NCBI RefSeq assembly: GCF_000350225.1
Contig: NW_005179285.1
Location: 1-64,000 of the forward strand
Source of the DNA: Chondrus crispus
Lineage: Eukaryota > Rhodophyta > Florideophyceae > Gigartinales > Gigartinaceae
Reading direction: 5' to 3'
DNA length: 64,000 nt
Positions 1 to 7,998 of this stretch are shown here, piece after piece. The notes beneath the pieces were generated by a model. That model had not been told where the DNA came from, made no database searches, and was given only the letters and a program-made list of their open reading frames with translations. A program made the position numbers and the translations under genes. Each line of letters opens with the position of its first letter. Within the stretch, counting starts at the first letter, position 1.

Positions 1-2
1 AG

Positions 3-2897
3 ATTTTGACGGACGTAGCCGGGGAAGACGGAGAACGGTGCGAAGCGGGAGGCAGGCTGTGGTCGTTGCAGAAGATTGCTAGACAGGCGGGGCTGAGTGC
101 GTCCTTTGTTCGTCGAAGTTCGAGAGAGGTATTGTTTCAGCTGTACGATGGTCTGTTGAGATTCAGGAACGAGTCGGAAGTAATTGGAGAGTTCTTACGC
201 AGGATAGAGGAAGTTGCGGAGAAGCCGTGGTTGAAGTCGCTTACACCTGGCTTGAACGTATCAGGCGCGGTGCAACACATATTTCCGGACCAGGGGAGCG
301 TGGTGGGAATGTCGGGATGTGCAGCTAAGAACGAAGTGATCGCTTGGGGGGATGATGAGAAGCATCTGTTTCGTCGGACATTCCGGGACGGGGAAATGAA
401 AGAAAACGTGTTGTTTGAAGTGGCACGGGGTGTGAGCAGGTTTTGGTCGGAGAACGGAAAGTATGTAGCGGTAGTACAGGCAGATAGAACAAGCGTGCAG
501 GTGTGGGATATGCATACAGGAGCTACAGCAGAGCGAGTCGGACAGGAACTGGATGTAGGGCACCTGGATGTAAGGAGATACAGTCGCCCTTTTGACTTGA
601 CGGGGGATGGAAAGCGAGTAGCGTTTGGGAGAGAAGATGGTGTGGTTGTGTTGTGGGATGTTGAGAGAGGTGTGAAGATCAAGGAGGCAACGAATATGGG
701 GGGCCATGTTGTTAAGAAAGTATCGCTTTCACCGGGCGGGAAACGGTTGGCGTGCACGGGAGAATGCGGCTCAAACAGGTCAATTTTGATACTGTGTGCA
801 GAGACAGGGGAGATGGTTCGGGTGATTGGCTTGCCGAGTATTCGACTAGCCGACTACGTTTGGACCAAGTGGTTGATTTCGTGGTCGAACAATGGAAAGC
901 GGGTCGCGTGCGTGGTCGCGATGGACCTTAGAAAAAGATCTGTTGAAGAAACAGTATCTGAAGCAAGATTGTGGATCTTTGACGGGGAAACTGGTAGGAG
1001 TATCGCGGAAAGCGCGCCTTTGGAATACGTTCGCTGTCTTTCATGGTCGGAGGACGGGACGCTGTTGTACTGTGGCGAGTCCTGTGGCGGCGGGCAGGGT
1101 GTGGTGTCGGTATGGGACGGACGCTCGGGGAAGAGAATATCGAAATTTGATGATTTTTTGGCAACGGCAATATCTCTGTCCGGGGATGGGAGATGGTTGG
1201 CTGCTTCCGGTGACGGCGGGGAGGTTTCTGTGAGGGACACAGAGACCGGGGCAGAAGTACGGCGGCACATGGCGACACACAGGGCGCGTGTTGTGGTCTT
1301 GGGCTGGCTAGAAGATGGAAAGCGGATGTTTTCTGCGGATGACAATTTCAATATTGTCATTTGGAGGTGGGATAATCTGGAGAGGGTGCAGGAGGAGGAA
1401 GAGGAAGTCGACAAGGTCAACAAGGAAGGGCAAGAATTCACGGCTGTTGCGTGGTCAAGCGATGACATATGTGCTACTGATGTTGGAGACGGAGACGTAG
1501 TGATGTACGATGTGAAGACGGGGAAGAAGATGTGGGGGGATGCTGAGACACACGCAAGCCATGTGTATTGTCTGGAGATGTCTAGAGATAGCAAGCGGGT
1601 GTTTACGGCAGCAGAAGATGGAACGTTTGCGATGTGGGACAGCAAGACGGGCGACAAGTTGTGGGAAGACTGGGCCAAGGGTGGTTACGCACAAGCATGT
1701 TGGTCCAATGATGGGACGAGGGTGTTCGTGTCGTTTGGATGGGGGATGGGGTTGTGGGACGGGAAGACTGGGAACAAGTTATGGGAGAGAATCACAGACG
1801 GCTACATGCACATCGGGTGCATGGCGTGGGCTGGAAACGACACGAAGATCGCGCTTGGCGGTATGGGTAACGAGGGCAGGGTCGTGCTGTTAAGCGCCAG
1901 AACGGGAGAGGCGATCAGGGTCGCATGTGGGCATACAGATGGCAGGGTCGTGCTGCGCGGCGCCAAGACAGGAGAGACGATGGGCGATGCCCCCGAACGT
2001 GTCCCAGATTCGGTCGGCCTGAAATGGGCTGCGGACCAAGGTCTGCTTGGGTGGTATTCAGACGAATTTGCAGACGAAGTTCACATAGATTGGTTCAACT
2101 TTGTGAAGCGGCCCTGGAGAGAAGGTGAAGAAGGTGTGCGGGCTTCGTTCTCTGTTGAGCGGGCTCCGTTCTCTGGTGCGCGGGCTCTGTTCCCTCATGC
2201 GGTGAAGTGGTCTCCAGATGACAAATGGATCGCGTCAACTGGATATAATATGGTTGAAAATGATGAAAATGGGAAACCAAGCAGAGTTGGAATTGATGAA
2301 AATGGGAAACCAAGCAGAGTCGGAGTTATGATCTGGAATTGGGAGACAGGTGTAACATATCGGTACCAGTGCCAATATAATAAGTATATGTTTCCACCCC
2401 ATCCGCTGGAATGGTCTGACGACGGGCGACGCGTAGCATTTGGAATTGGAAGAGAGCTTGCGATATGGGATATTGAGACAGGGGTGATGTTAAGGTATAG
2501 CGCAAACAGTGAAGAGCTAACGCATATTGCTTGGTTCCGGGACGGGTCGCGAATGGCGACGGTGGGTGGAGGAACGTTACGAATCCTGTCCGTGACGAGT
2601 CAAAGCGCTGTCTGCGAAAAGCAATACGATGGTGTTGGGTATCTCAAAGAGAGCGATCTGCGCCAGTTCATCGATACGAATGAGGGCAAACTCACGGCGG
2701 CGGATCTAGAGAGGAAACTGGAGAGGAAACTGAGGATTCGGCAAAAGCAAGATGAAGATGGAGTGTTCTACAGGACAGGAGATGACGAAATCCGCCTAGC
2801 AACCGTTGCGGGATATCGTTGGTACTGTTCTACTTCAGGTCGGCACATTGCGATCCAGGTAGAAGCAAAACTGTACTTTTACGAGCTCGTGCAGTAG
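3..2897 (+). CDS. WD40 beta-propeller protein, 5' end outside the window
   Basis: A long open frame enters from the left edge with no credible start: the first in-frame ATG is about 100 codons in, so the gene begins upstream. About 963 residues are visible, ending at TAG 2895-2897. The protein is built from degenerate WD40 blades with endings such as VQVWDMHTG, VVLWDVERG, VSVWDGRSG, FAMWDSKTG, MGLWDGKTG, VMIWNWETG and LAIWDIETG. I count about 14, enough for two seven-bladed propellers. WD40 propellers are protein-interaction scaffolds. The roughly 100 residues before the first blade are helical and unrecognised, with no enzyme domain. An 11-residue tandem duplication lies in one loop. The intact frame over 2.9 kb and absence of TE features suggest a host gene. 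The exact function cannot be told from sequence. Confidence 0.85.
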   Translation: MLTDVAGEDGERCEAGGRLWSLQKIARQAGLSASFVRRSSREVLFQLYDGLLRFRNESEVIGEFLRRIEEVAEKPWLKSLTPGLNVSGAVQHIFPDQGSVVGMSGCAAKNEVIAWGDDEKHLFRRTFRDGEMKENVLFEVARGVSRFWSENGKYVAVVQADRTSVQVWDMHTGATAERVGQELDVGHLDVRRYSRPFDLTGDGKRVAFGREDGVVVLWDVERGVKIKEATNMGGHVVKKVSLSPGGKRLACTGECGSNRSILILCAETGEMVRVIGLPSIRLADYVWTKWLISWSNNGKRVACVVAMDLRKRSVEETVSEARLWIFDGETGRSIAESAPLEYVRCLSWSEDGTLLYCGESCGGGQGVVSVWDGRSGKRISKFDDFLATAISLSGDGRWLAASGDGGEVSVRDTETGAEVRRHMATHRARVVVLGWLEDGKRMFSADDNFNIVIWRWDNLERVQEEEEEVDKVNKEGQEFTAVAWSSDDICATDVGDGDVVMYDVKTGKKMWGDAETHASHVYCLEMSRDSKRVFTAAEDGTFAMWDSKTGDKLWEDWAKGGYAQACWSNDGTRVFVSFGWGMGLWDGKTGNKLWERITDGYMHIGCMAWAGNDTKIALGGMGNEGRVVLLSARTGEAIRVACGHTDGRVVLRGAKTGETMGDAPERVPDSVGLKWAADQGLLGWYSDEFADEVHIDWFNFVKRPWREGEEGVRASFSVERAPFSGARALFPHAVKWSPDDKWIASTGYNMVENDENGKPSRVGIDENGKPSRVGVMIWNWETGVTYRYQCQYNKYMFPPHPLEWSDDGRRVAFGIGRELAIWDIETGVMLRYSANSEELTHIAWFRDGSRMATVGGGTLRILSVTSQSAVCEKQYDGVGYLKESDLRQFIDTNEGKLTAADLERKLERKLRIRQKQDEDGVFYRTGDDEIRLATVAGYRWYCSTSGRHIAIQVEAKLYFYELVQ
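2262..2327 (+). repeat. 33-bp in-frame tandem duplication in the WD40 gene
   Basis: Two adjacent 33-bp units (2262-2294 and 2295-2327) encode DENGKPSRVG-I and DENGKPSRVG-V. They differ at only a few bases near the 3' end of the unit, so this is a recent in-frame duplication between two propeller blades. Confidence 0.9.
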
Positions 2898-2916
2898 TGT
2901 GATTGTGAGTGTGTGA

Positions 2917-2938
2917 ATAACCACTGGGCAAAAGGGGA
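2917..2938. repeat. 22-bp motif shared with 6258-6279 (copy 1)
   Basis: Positions 2917-2938 match 6258-6279 at 21 of 22 bases (core ATAACCACTG, then GCAAAAGGGGA). It lies just after the WD40 stop codon. On the minus strand it reads TTGCCCAGTGG, close to a tRNA A-box (internal Pol III promoter), but no B-box or cloverleaf follows. Confidence 0.55.
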
Positions 2939-3507
2939 TGTCCCGGCCAGGACAGGACAGGAGGGGTTGTACCCACGGTATATGTAGTAAGGGATGATGT
3001 GCCAGGAGAAATTTGTATGTATTTGAAGTTGTTTCTAATTACCCGACGCCTCGATGCCCCTCTCCGCAAAAAAAGTAGCCGGCACATCTTTTCTATGTGT
3101 CGCGCGCAGTTGCGTCAGTGTGCGGGGAATAGTGTCGTCCAACGTAGAGACTGCGCGTAGCGAGACCAGCAAACAAAACTGGAGGCGGAACAGGCACATA
3201 CGATATCAGTCGTTGTAGTATGAAGTTCAAGATATGCACGGCGGATTTGCGGTGGTTTTCGCTTTGTCAGGTATTAGAAACTTCGTTTCCGCCAGGAAAC
3301 GAAACCTTGACGACGGTGTTGACGACGGTGTTAGCGTTGAGGTTGACGGCGTGTGTAGCGTCGAAGACGGGCGGTGGTCGGGAGGCTGTGGCTTGTTGGT
3401 AGTGGTGGGGGGAGCATGATGGAGCATGAACAGGTTGTGTGAAATGGAGGTTTTGGCTTGTTTGGACACGGGCAACTGCTCGTGCACGGACACTCACACA
3501 TTAATGC

Positions 3508-3546
3508 CCTGTTCCAACCATCTCTTAAGAGATGGTTGGAAACAGG
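3508..3546. repeat. Palindrome centred on CTTAAG
   Basis: A perfect 30-bp palindrome at 3512-3541 (15-bp arms, TTCCAACCATCTCTT and its complement) extends on both sides to 3508 and 3546 with a single-base bulge. There is no loop, so it would extrude as a cruciform or fold as a tight RNA hairpin. Confidence 0.9.
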
Positions 3547-3832
3547 AAGCACTGGGCCGCATGCACCCGACGCGAAAAGTGGAGGAGGAAGAAGACAGGG
3601 GTACGGGATACCGCCGTGGCTATCCGATCAGCACTTGTTTGTGGTTACACCGTCAAGTAGACCGAGGCCAGGCACTCTTCCTTGTGCTCGGTGGGATGGC
3701 CAGAGACGACATTGTTTCCTGCCGCGGCCATTCTTGCTCGCCGGACATTCTCACTCACCGGAGGTACGACAGTCAGAAACACGTTGCAACCTTTGGCTTG
3801 ATCCCGCGGTTGTAGGACGTGCAGTGCTTGAT

Positions 3833-3862
3833 CCCGCCCATCCAGATGCGAGGATGGGCGGG
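3833..3862. repeat. Perfect 11-bp-arm hairpin
   Basis: CCCGCCCATCC at 3833-3843 is perfectly complementary to 3852-3862, with an 8-base loop. Confidence 0.9.
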
Positions 3863-3906
3863 AGGTGGGTCTAGATCAGACGTGGCATGCGTAGGATGCG
3901 TGCAGC

Positions 3907-3958
3907 TTGTTTCGTTCTGCGGCAGCGGAGCTGCGCCACGGCGGCAGAACAAAACAAA
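3907..3958. repeat. Inverted repeat around GTTCTGC/GCAGAAC
   Basis: TTGTTTCGTTCTGC at 3907-3920 is nearly complementary to GCAGAACAAAACAAA at 3944-3958, with a GC-rich spacer that can itself pair. Confidence 0.8.
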
Positions 3959-3963
3959 CGGCA

Positions 3964-4131
3964 CCTCTCCCACAGCCTGCCCTCCCACAGCCTGCCCTCC
4001 CACAGCCTGCCCTCCCACGGCCTGCCCTCCCACAGCCTGCCCTCTCACATCTCACAGCTTGCCCTCTCACAGCCTGCCGCAGCGGAGCAGGCTGTGAGAG
4101 GGGCCGTTTCTGCTGAGGGGCCGTTTCTGCT
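3964..4131. repeat. 15-bp tandem repeat ending in a hairpin and a 17-bp duplication
   Basis: Units of CCTGCCCTCCCACAG begin at 3976, 3991, 4006 and 4021 and degrade after 4036. The last unit (CCCTCTCACAGCCTG, 4062-4076) is followed by its exact inverse at 4088-4102, giving a 15-bp-arm hairpin. A 17-bp direct duplication follows (4098-4114 and 4115-4131). The mix of direct and inverted copies suggests slippage plus template switching. Confidence 0.9.
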
Positions 4132-4940
4132 CTGCATGTGACACCGCAGCCAAAACCAAAACAATATATATTTTTGAGTGACACCGTAGAGGCAGTACCG
4201 CTTGCATTCGATAGTAGGCAGGCAAGGCAATAATATGCTGTTCGAGACCAATTACAACGTAGAGTTGTGGCCAGTAGGATAGATGACATCAAGGAAGGAA
4301 CTGGGCGAGAAGGAAGACGAGAACGAGACATCAGGTGGATTCCTGAGGAGTTGAGTGGATTCTCGTCATGCGGAGAGTGGAATCAAATGGATTCCAGGGA
4401 CGTCGGGAGGATTATCGGCATCGCCCCTGGACACCAATAAACAACTTGGTTAGGCACAACAGTATGGTTGTGAATCACATGATTCATCGTGCTCGACATG
4501 AATACATTCAGTGACACCTACATGTCTTAACATTTAGAGCAAGTGAAATCCAGTCAGACTCCATGACAAAATTTCCTGAAATGTGATATATACATGTATA
4601 GTGAAGTCCCTTCTGCAATACATTTCACATACTTGTACGTGTACAAAAAATGGCGGGAGAACGAGAGAACGAGTGTGTGTTTTGTTCACCGTCGAGGGCT
4701 TGGATGACGTTCCCTTCAGTGAGGATGAGGGTGTCGTCGGCGGAGGCGATCGGGATAGAAAGGGGGGGAAACGAGAGGGCGGCGATGGGAACGGCGGTGC
4801 ACCGGGAGGGGCGAGTCTAATGGCCATTTCTGAGTTCTGAGTTCCTGCATTTTTCTTTGCTCAAGACCTTGTTTCAATTAAAAAAGCGTTTATATAATTT
4901 AATAGCGCACAAGGGCCGACTCAGCACGCGCCGCCTACCG

Positions 4941-6083
4941 CTACGTGATCAACTTTCCGTGTTGCCAGACCAAAGGCATCAACCCCTCCTCGTCCTTCTC
5001 CGGCACCTTGACGCCGTCAATCTTCGTCAAAACAATGTGATGGTCCTGCACATCCTCGGTATGCTCAATCGTGCAACTTGCCGCCACCATGCACTCTTCC
5101 TCCAGCCGTGTCCTATCCTCCTTCCCCAACGCAGCCCTCGTCACGTACCGCTCGGCAATGTCCTTCTGCCTTGTCGAAAGCGCGAACAGCCTCACGCCCG
5201 CCCCGACCCCGCCGAGCCCCGCGTAGAACGCGCTCGAGTGCGCCACATTGAAGCATATCATCCCGCGCGCCGCCGCAGGCACCGTGACGGACGTCGCCGT
5301 CATCGCCAGATCCTCCCCGTGGGCCGCGCTGGTTGACACCACCCACATTGCCGACGGCATCTGCCGCAGCAACGTTTTGGTTTGCTTGTGCAGTGGGTAG
5401 AACGGCAGCTTGGAGCGCGGTACGTCGAGTGCCACCGCGCGCTTGGCAAGGTACGTGTCTCGGTAAATCGCCTGCACGAATTCCGCCTCGCCTAGGCTCA
5501 CCGCCGTTACCACCGCCTGTACCACGGCGCACCCGCCCACGACGGAGACGTTCTTCAGCGATAAGTCGGCCGTGACGCCTGTCTTGCGCTCGTCCAGCAT
5601 CAGTGACGAGGATGATGATGATGACGACGTCGAAGGCCGCGGCGCGAGAAGCTCCACCCTTACCTGGTTGAGGGGGTCTTCCGCGACGAGCGACGCCCTT
5701 TTGAAAAACTCGTCATCCGTCACAAATAAGACCACCTGCTCCGGCTGCATGGAGCACCCGCGAAAGTTGTCCAGTTCAATCTCCGCCCCGTCAAACGTGC
5801 ACCGGTAGTAGTTGGTCACTGTGTGGTGCCCAATGTCACCAACCGCTTGCTGCCGCTCTGCGGCGGAGAGGCCCTTCTCATCGCCGGAGCTCGTGGACGT
5901 GGAGTTGGGCTCGCTCCGCAGGGCGGGGCTGAAGATGTTTGCCGAGTAGAGGCTCTTAGCGGGTGCGTCGGGCCACGTGGCCTCGGCGCGGTCCATTGCG
6001 CAATACCCATACACGGTGTCCGGGTGGCTGTCGACGAGCTGCTGCAGAAAGGCCACGGCCTGCGGCAGGCGGTCAAACGTCAT
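4941..6083 (-). CDS. Flavin-reductase-like (FMN-binding split barrel) protein
   Basis: The frame is open from 6386, but I choose the ATG at 6083, giving 380 residues: the first 101 codons are not protein-like and overlap the shared 22-bp motif at 6258. The stop is TAG at 4943-4941. The C-terminal third (about residues 242-380) looks like a flavin reductase / FMN-binding split barrel. It has a strand MWVVSTS with GEDLAMTATSVTV (the family's T-x-x-S segment), then GMICFNVAHSSAF, a helix with LSTRQKDIAERY, and a closing HHIVLTKIDGV...PLVWQHGKL that corresponds to the dimer-interface H..G.V..PL motif. Such domains bind FMN and reduce flavin with NAD(P)H or act as pyridoxamine-oxidase relatives. 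The N-terminal two thirds are unrecognised and contain a poly-Ser linker. The specific substrate is unknown. Confidence 0.75.
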   Translation of the reverse strand: MTFDRLPQAVAFLQQLVDSHPDTVYGYCAMDRAEATWPDAPAKSLYSANIFSPALRSEPNSTSTSSGDEKGLSAAERQQAVGDIGHHTVTNYYRCTFDGAEIELDNFRGCSMQPEQVVLFVTDDEFFKRASLVAEDPLNQVRVELLAPRPSTSSSSSSSSLMLDERKTGVTADLSLKNVSVVGGCAVVQAVVTAVSLGEAEFVQAIYRDTYLAKRAVALDVPRSKLPFYPLHKQTKTLLRQMPSAMWVVSTSAAHGEDLAMTATSVTVPAAARGMICFNVAHSSAFYAGLGGVGAGVRLFALSTRQKDIAERYVTRAALGKEDRTRLEEECMVAASCTIEHTEDVQDHHIVLTKIDGVKVPEKDEEGLMPLVWQHGKLIT

Positions 6084-6257
6084 CGACGCAGTGGCGACGG
6101 ATGATGGGGAGCGGAGGATTGAGGCTGGGCGCAGATGTCGGAAGGTTGGGGCATGTCGTATAAAGGTGCAGGGGATAGCGGGAGATGCGGAGGACGGAGA
6201 CGCACGACCGCGCACGAAAGGCGCAAGAAGATGTCGCCAATGTACGGTATGATTGTG

Positions 6258-6279
6258 ATAACCACTGAGCAAAAGGGGA
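6258..6279. repeat. 22-bp motif shared with 2917-2938 (copy 2)
   Basis: Second copy of the short motif, here about 175 bp upstream of the chosen start of the minus-strand flavin-reductase-like gene. In the direction of that gene it reads TTGCTCAGTGGTTATCAC, tRNA A-box-like; no B-box was found within the next 120 bases. Confidence 0.55.
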
Positions 6280-6386
6280 GGTGCCGCTGACCAACGACAT
6301 GAGGGAGGAATGACTGTCAGAGATTCACCCTGAGGGTGTGTCTTAACCCTATGCTCGATTTTGTTGACGATTTGTTCGAACCCCAT

Positions 6387-6878
6387 TCGGGTTTTTTAAA
6401 CGAGTTCGATATCTCTAGTGCCATTCGACGAAACAGGTGTCATTCGAACCGGGGGAACACCACAGTCATGTTGATATGCGTCTCGTAGCCAGAGCTTAAC
6501 ATGTCGCGACACAGGAAACAAAAGGAATATTAATTTGGACCGATCTTTGGACTGGGGTCCGAAACTCACGAAAAGTGTAGTTCAGCATCAACAACGTCAA
6601 GTTTGCTTTGTGAAGTATCATTGCCCATGAATTGAAGTTAAAGGCGTAGTTGGAAAGGGATATAGTTCGCGTTCGTCGCAAATGAATACTGTAGTCCAAT
6701 CTAGCACGCAAGTATGCTGCAAGAGATAGACGGAGACCCTCCAAAGGCACGTTTGCCAGCTGCGATCTCCTCAAAAGAAGCGTTAGCGTAATTTGTCTCC
6801 ATCTAGATACTCTTTGTCTGCTAGCGACTTTGGTGTGTCGCCGTTGTGATCCGCGTCTCTTGGTCATGTCTGATTGTG
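6387..6878. other. Intergenic, no feature seen
   Basis: About 490 bases between the flavin-reductase-like gene and the Copia element. No conserved frame or repeat was recognised. The last five bases, TTGTG (6874-6878), are the left target-site duplication of the Copia element. Confidence 0.6.
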
Positions 6879-7015
6879 TGTGATGACCCACAAGCCAGCC
6901 ACAGACTAGACCACACCATTTGAGGTAGGTAGCAGCGCCAGGACCGAATAAAAGCGCGCCGTCGGCCGCCCCGCCGCCGCGGGACGACCGGGGGCACGAG
7001 ACTTACTTCGTCACA
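6879..7015 (+). repeat. 5' LTR of the Copia element (137 bp, internally deleted)
   Basis: Matches the 3' LTR exactly except that it lacks 80 bp. The 3' LTR has the 13-mer TGATGACCCACAA twice, at 10367 and 10447; here one copy and the intervening sequence are missing. A TATA-like AATAAAAG precedes the GC-rich end. Confidence 0.93.
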
Positions 7016-7027
7016 GGTCATGGGCCC
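7016..7027 (+). other. Primer-binding site, internal initiator-tRNA-Met type
   Basis: GGTCATGGGCCC begins at the base after the LTR. It matches 11 of 12 bases of the complement of the anticodon-arm region of eukaryotic initiator tRNA-Met (GGTTATGGGCCC), the half-tRNA primer used by Drosophila copia. No TGG-type tRNA 3'-end complement is present. Confidence 0.75.
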
Positions 7028-7029
7028 CT

Positions 7030-7998
7030 ATGCAACCACTGCCACCTTCCAGTCCACCTCAACACTCCACCACATCCCACAATCTCTCTTCGCAACGACA
7101 ACGCCGCGCTGAACGCCGCGCCCTCAATCAAGACATCAACGAATACACAACATACCTTCTACAACAAGCAACACTCCACGAAAACGATCAACACGAACCC
7201 CAAGACACAACTCAAAACAAACACATCACAAAACACATCACAATGAATCCACAAAATCTGCTCCCCAACCTCACCACCACAAACTACACCTACTGGTATG
7301 ACGCCCTTCTGCTGCACGCAAGAACGATCGACGCAGCATACCTCCTCGAATCCGAACCCACACCCACAAACGACCCAGCAACCACCCAAACGCGCAACAA
7401 ACAGGCCGATCAGCTCCGCAAGCTCATCATACCGAGCCTGCCCTCCACCATCGTAGCTCTCTTACCCCCAACCATCCTCTGCAAATCTCCTCACCACATA
7501 TGCACACTTCTCCGCGAGCACATCCACGACGCCAACATCGAAAACCACGAAGTCCTCGACGCCGAGGCACGATGTAACAAACTACTTCCTGGTACTGACT
7601 TTTCTACGTTTATCAACACCCACGTCTCAATCCGCCAAAAGATGATCAACGCCAGTTACCCCAACATAGACCAAGAACGGACCACCGTCAACTACATGAT
7701 ACAAGAGATCAGCAACCACCCCGACCTTGGACTCGTTGCTGTCGTGCTCGCGGGCAGCCCACCCGCCTCCATCCGCAAATTCACGAACCATGTCCGACAG
7801 GTCATGCTGATGCAGAACAAGCAGCAAGAAACCAGTACACCGCAACCCGCATTCCCCAAACCGGCCCCAGTCCAACAACCCCAGCTGCCCCAATACACGC
7901 CACGACAACAGTACCAACGACCCCCGCAGAACCAGTACACGCCTCGCCCACCCTACCAAGACCAACAACAGCAACGCCGTGCCCCCCGCCAGCCATAG
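7030..7998 (+). CDS. Copia Gag
   Basis: 322 residues from ATG 7030 to TAG 7996. The middle (about residues 75-255) has the helical Copia Gag pattern (LTTTNYTYWYDALLLHAR, then LREHIHDANIENHEVLDAEARCNKLL in pieces). The tail is Gln/Pro/Arg-rich and suits RNA binding. The zinc-knuckle-like KLCIHHG...HDTEQC lies just beyond the stop in the same frame (8038-8085). So the TAG either is suppressed to make Gag-Pol or is a mutation; a CAG-to-TAG change cannot be excluded. Confidence 0.85.
   Translation: MQPLPPSSPPQHSTTSHNLSSQRQRRAERRALNQDINEYTTYLLQQATLHENDQHEPQDTTQNKHITKHITMNPQNLLPNLTTTNYTYWYDALLLHARTIDAAYLLESEPTPTNDPATTQTRNKQADQLRKLIIPSLPSTIVALLPPTILCKSPHHICTLLREHIHDANIENHEVLDAEARCNKLLPGTDFSTFINTHVSIRQKMINASYPNIDQERTTVNYMIQEISNHPDLGLVAVVLAGSPPASIRKFTNHVRQVMLMQNKQQETSTPQPAFPKPAPVQQPQLPQYTPRQQYQRPPQNQYTPRPPYQDQQQQRRAPRQP

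Larger units (their letters stand above)
2898..4940. other. Intergenic region rich in inverted and tandem repeats
   Basis: About 2 kb with no convincing gene; short open frames here are low-complexity or run through repeats. It contains several separate hairpins and a 15-bp tandem repeat between 3508 and 4131, listed individually. The part from 4140 to 4940 is unremarkable apart from a purine-rich stretch around 4740-4815 that gives a Gly/Arg/Glu-rich spurious frame. Confidence 0.6.

Noticed and set aside
137-1694. Several minus-strand open frames of 60-270 codons inside the WD40 gene
   Set aside because: Antisense shadows of a GC-biased coding frame; Ser/Thr/Pro-rich, no domain, and the plus-strand frame has clear WD40 blades.
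3964-4080. CRISPR array
   Set aside because: 15-bp units are directly abutting with no unique spacers, and the genome is eukaryotic.
5816-6300. Plus- and minus-strand frames overlapping the flavin-reductase-like gene and its upstream region
   Set aside because: Composition follows the codon pattern of the real gene; none has recognisable features.
6230-6300. tRNA gene at the A-box-like motif
   Set aside because: No cloverleaf stems and no B-box (GGTTCGANNC) at suitable distance on either copy.
6084-6386. N-terminal extension of the flavin-reductase-like protein to ATG 6386
   Set aside because: It would add 101 residues of non-protein-like sequence covering the shared 22-bp motif; a transit peptide cannot be fully excluded.
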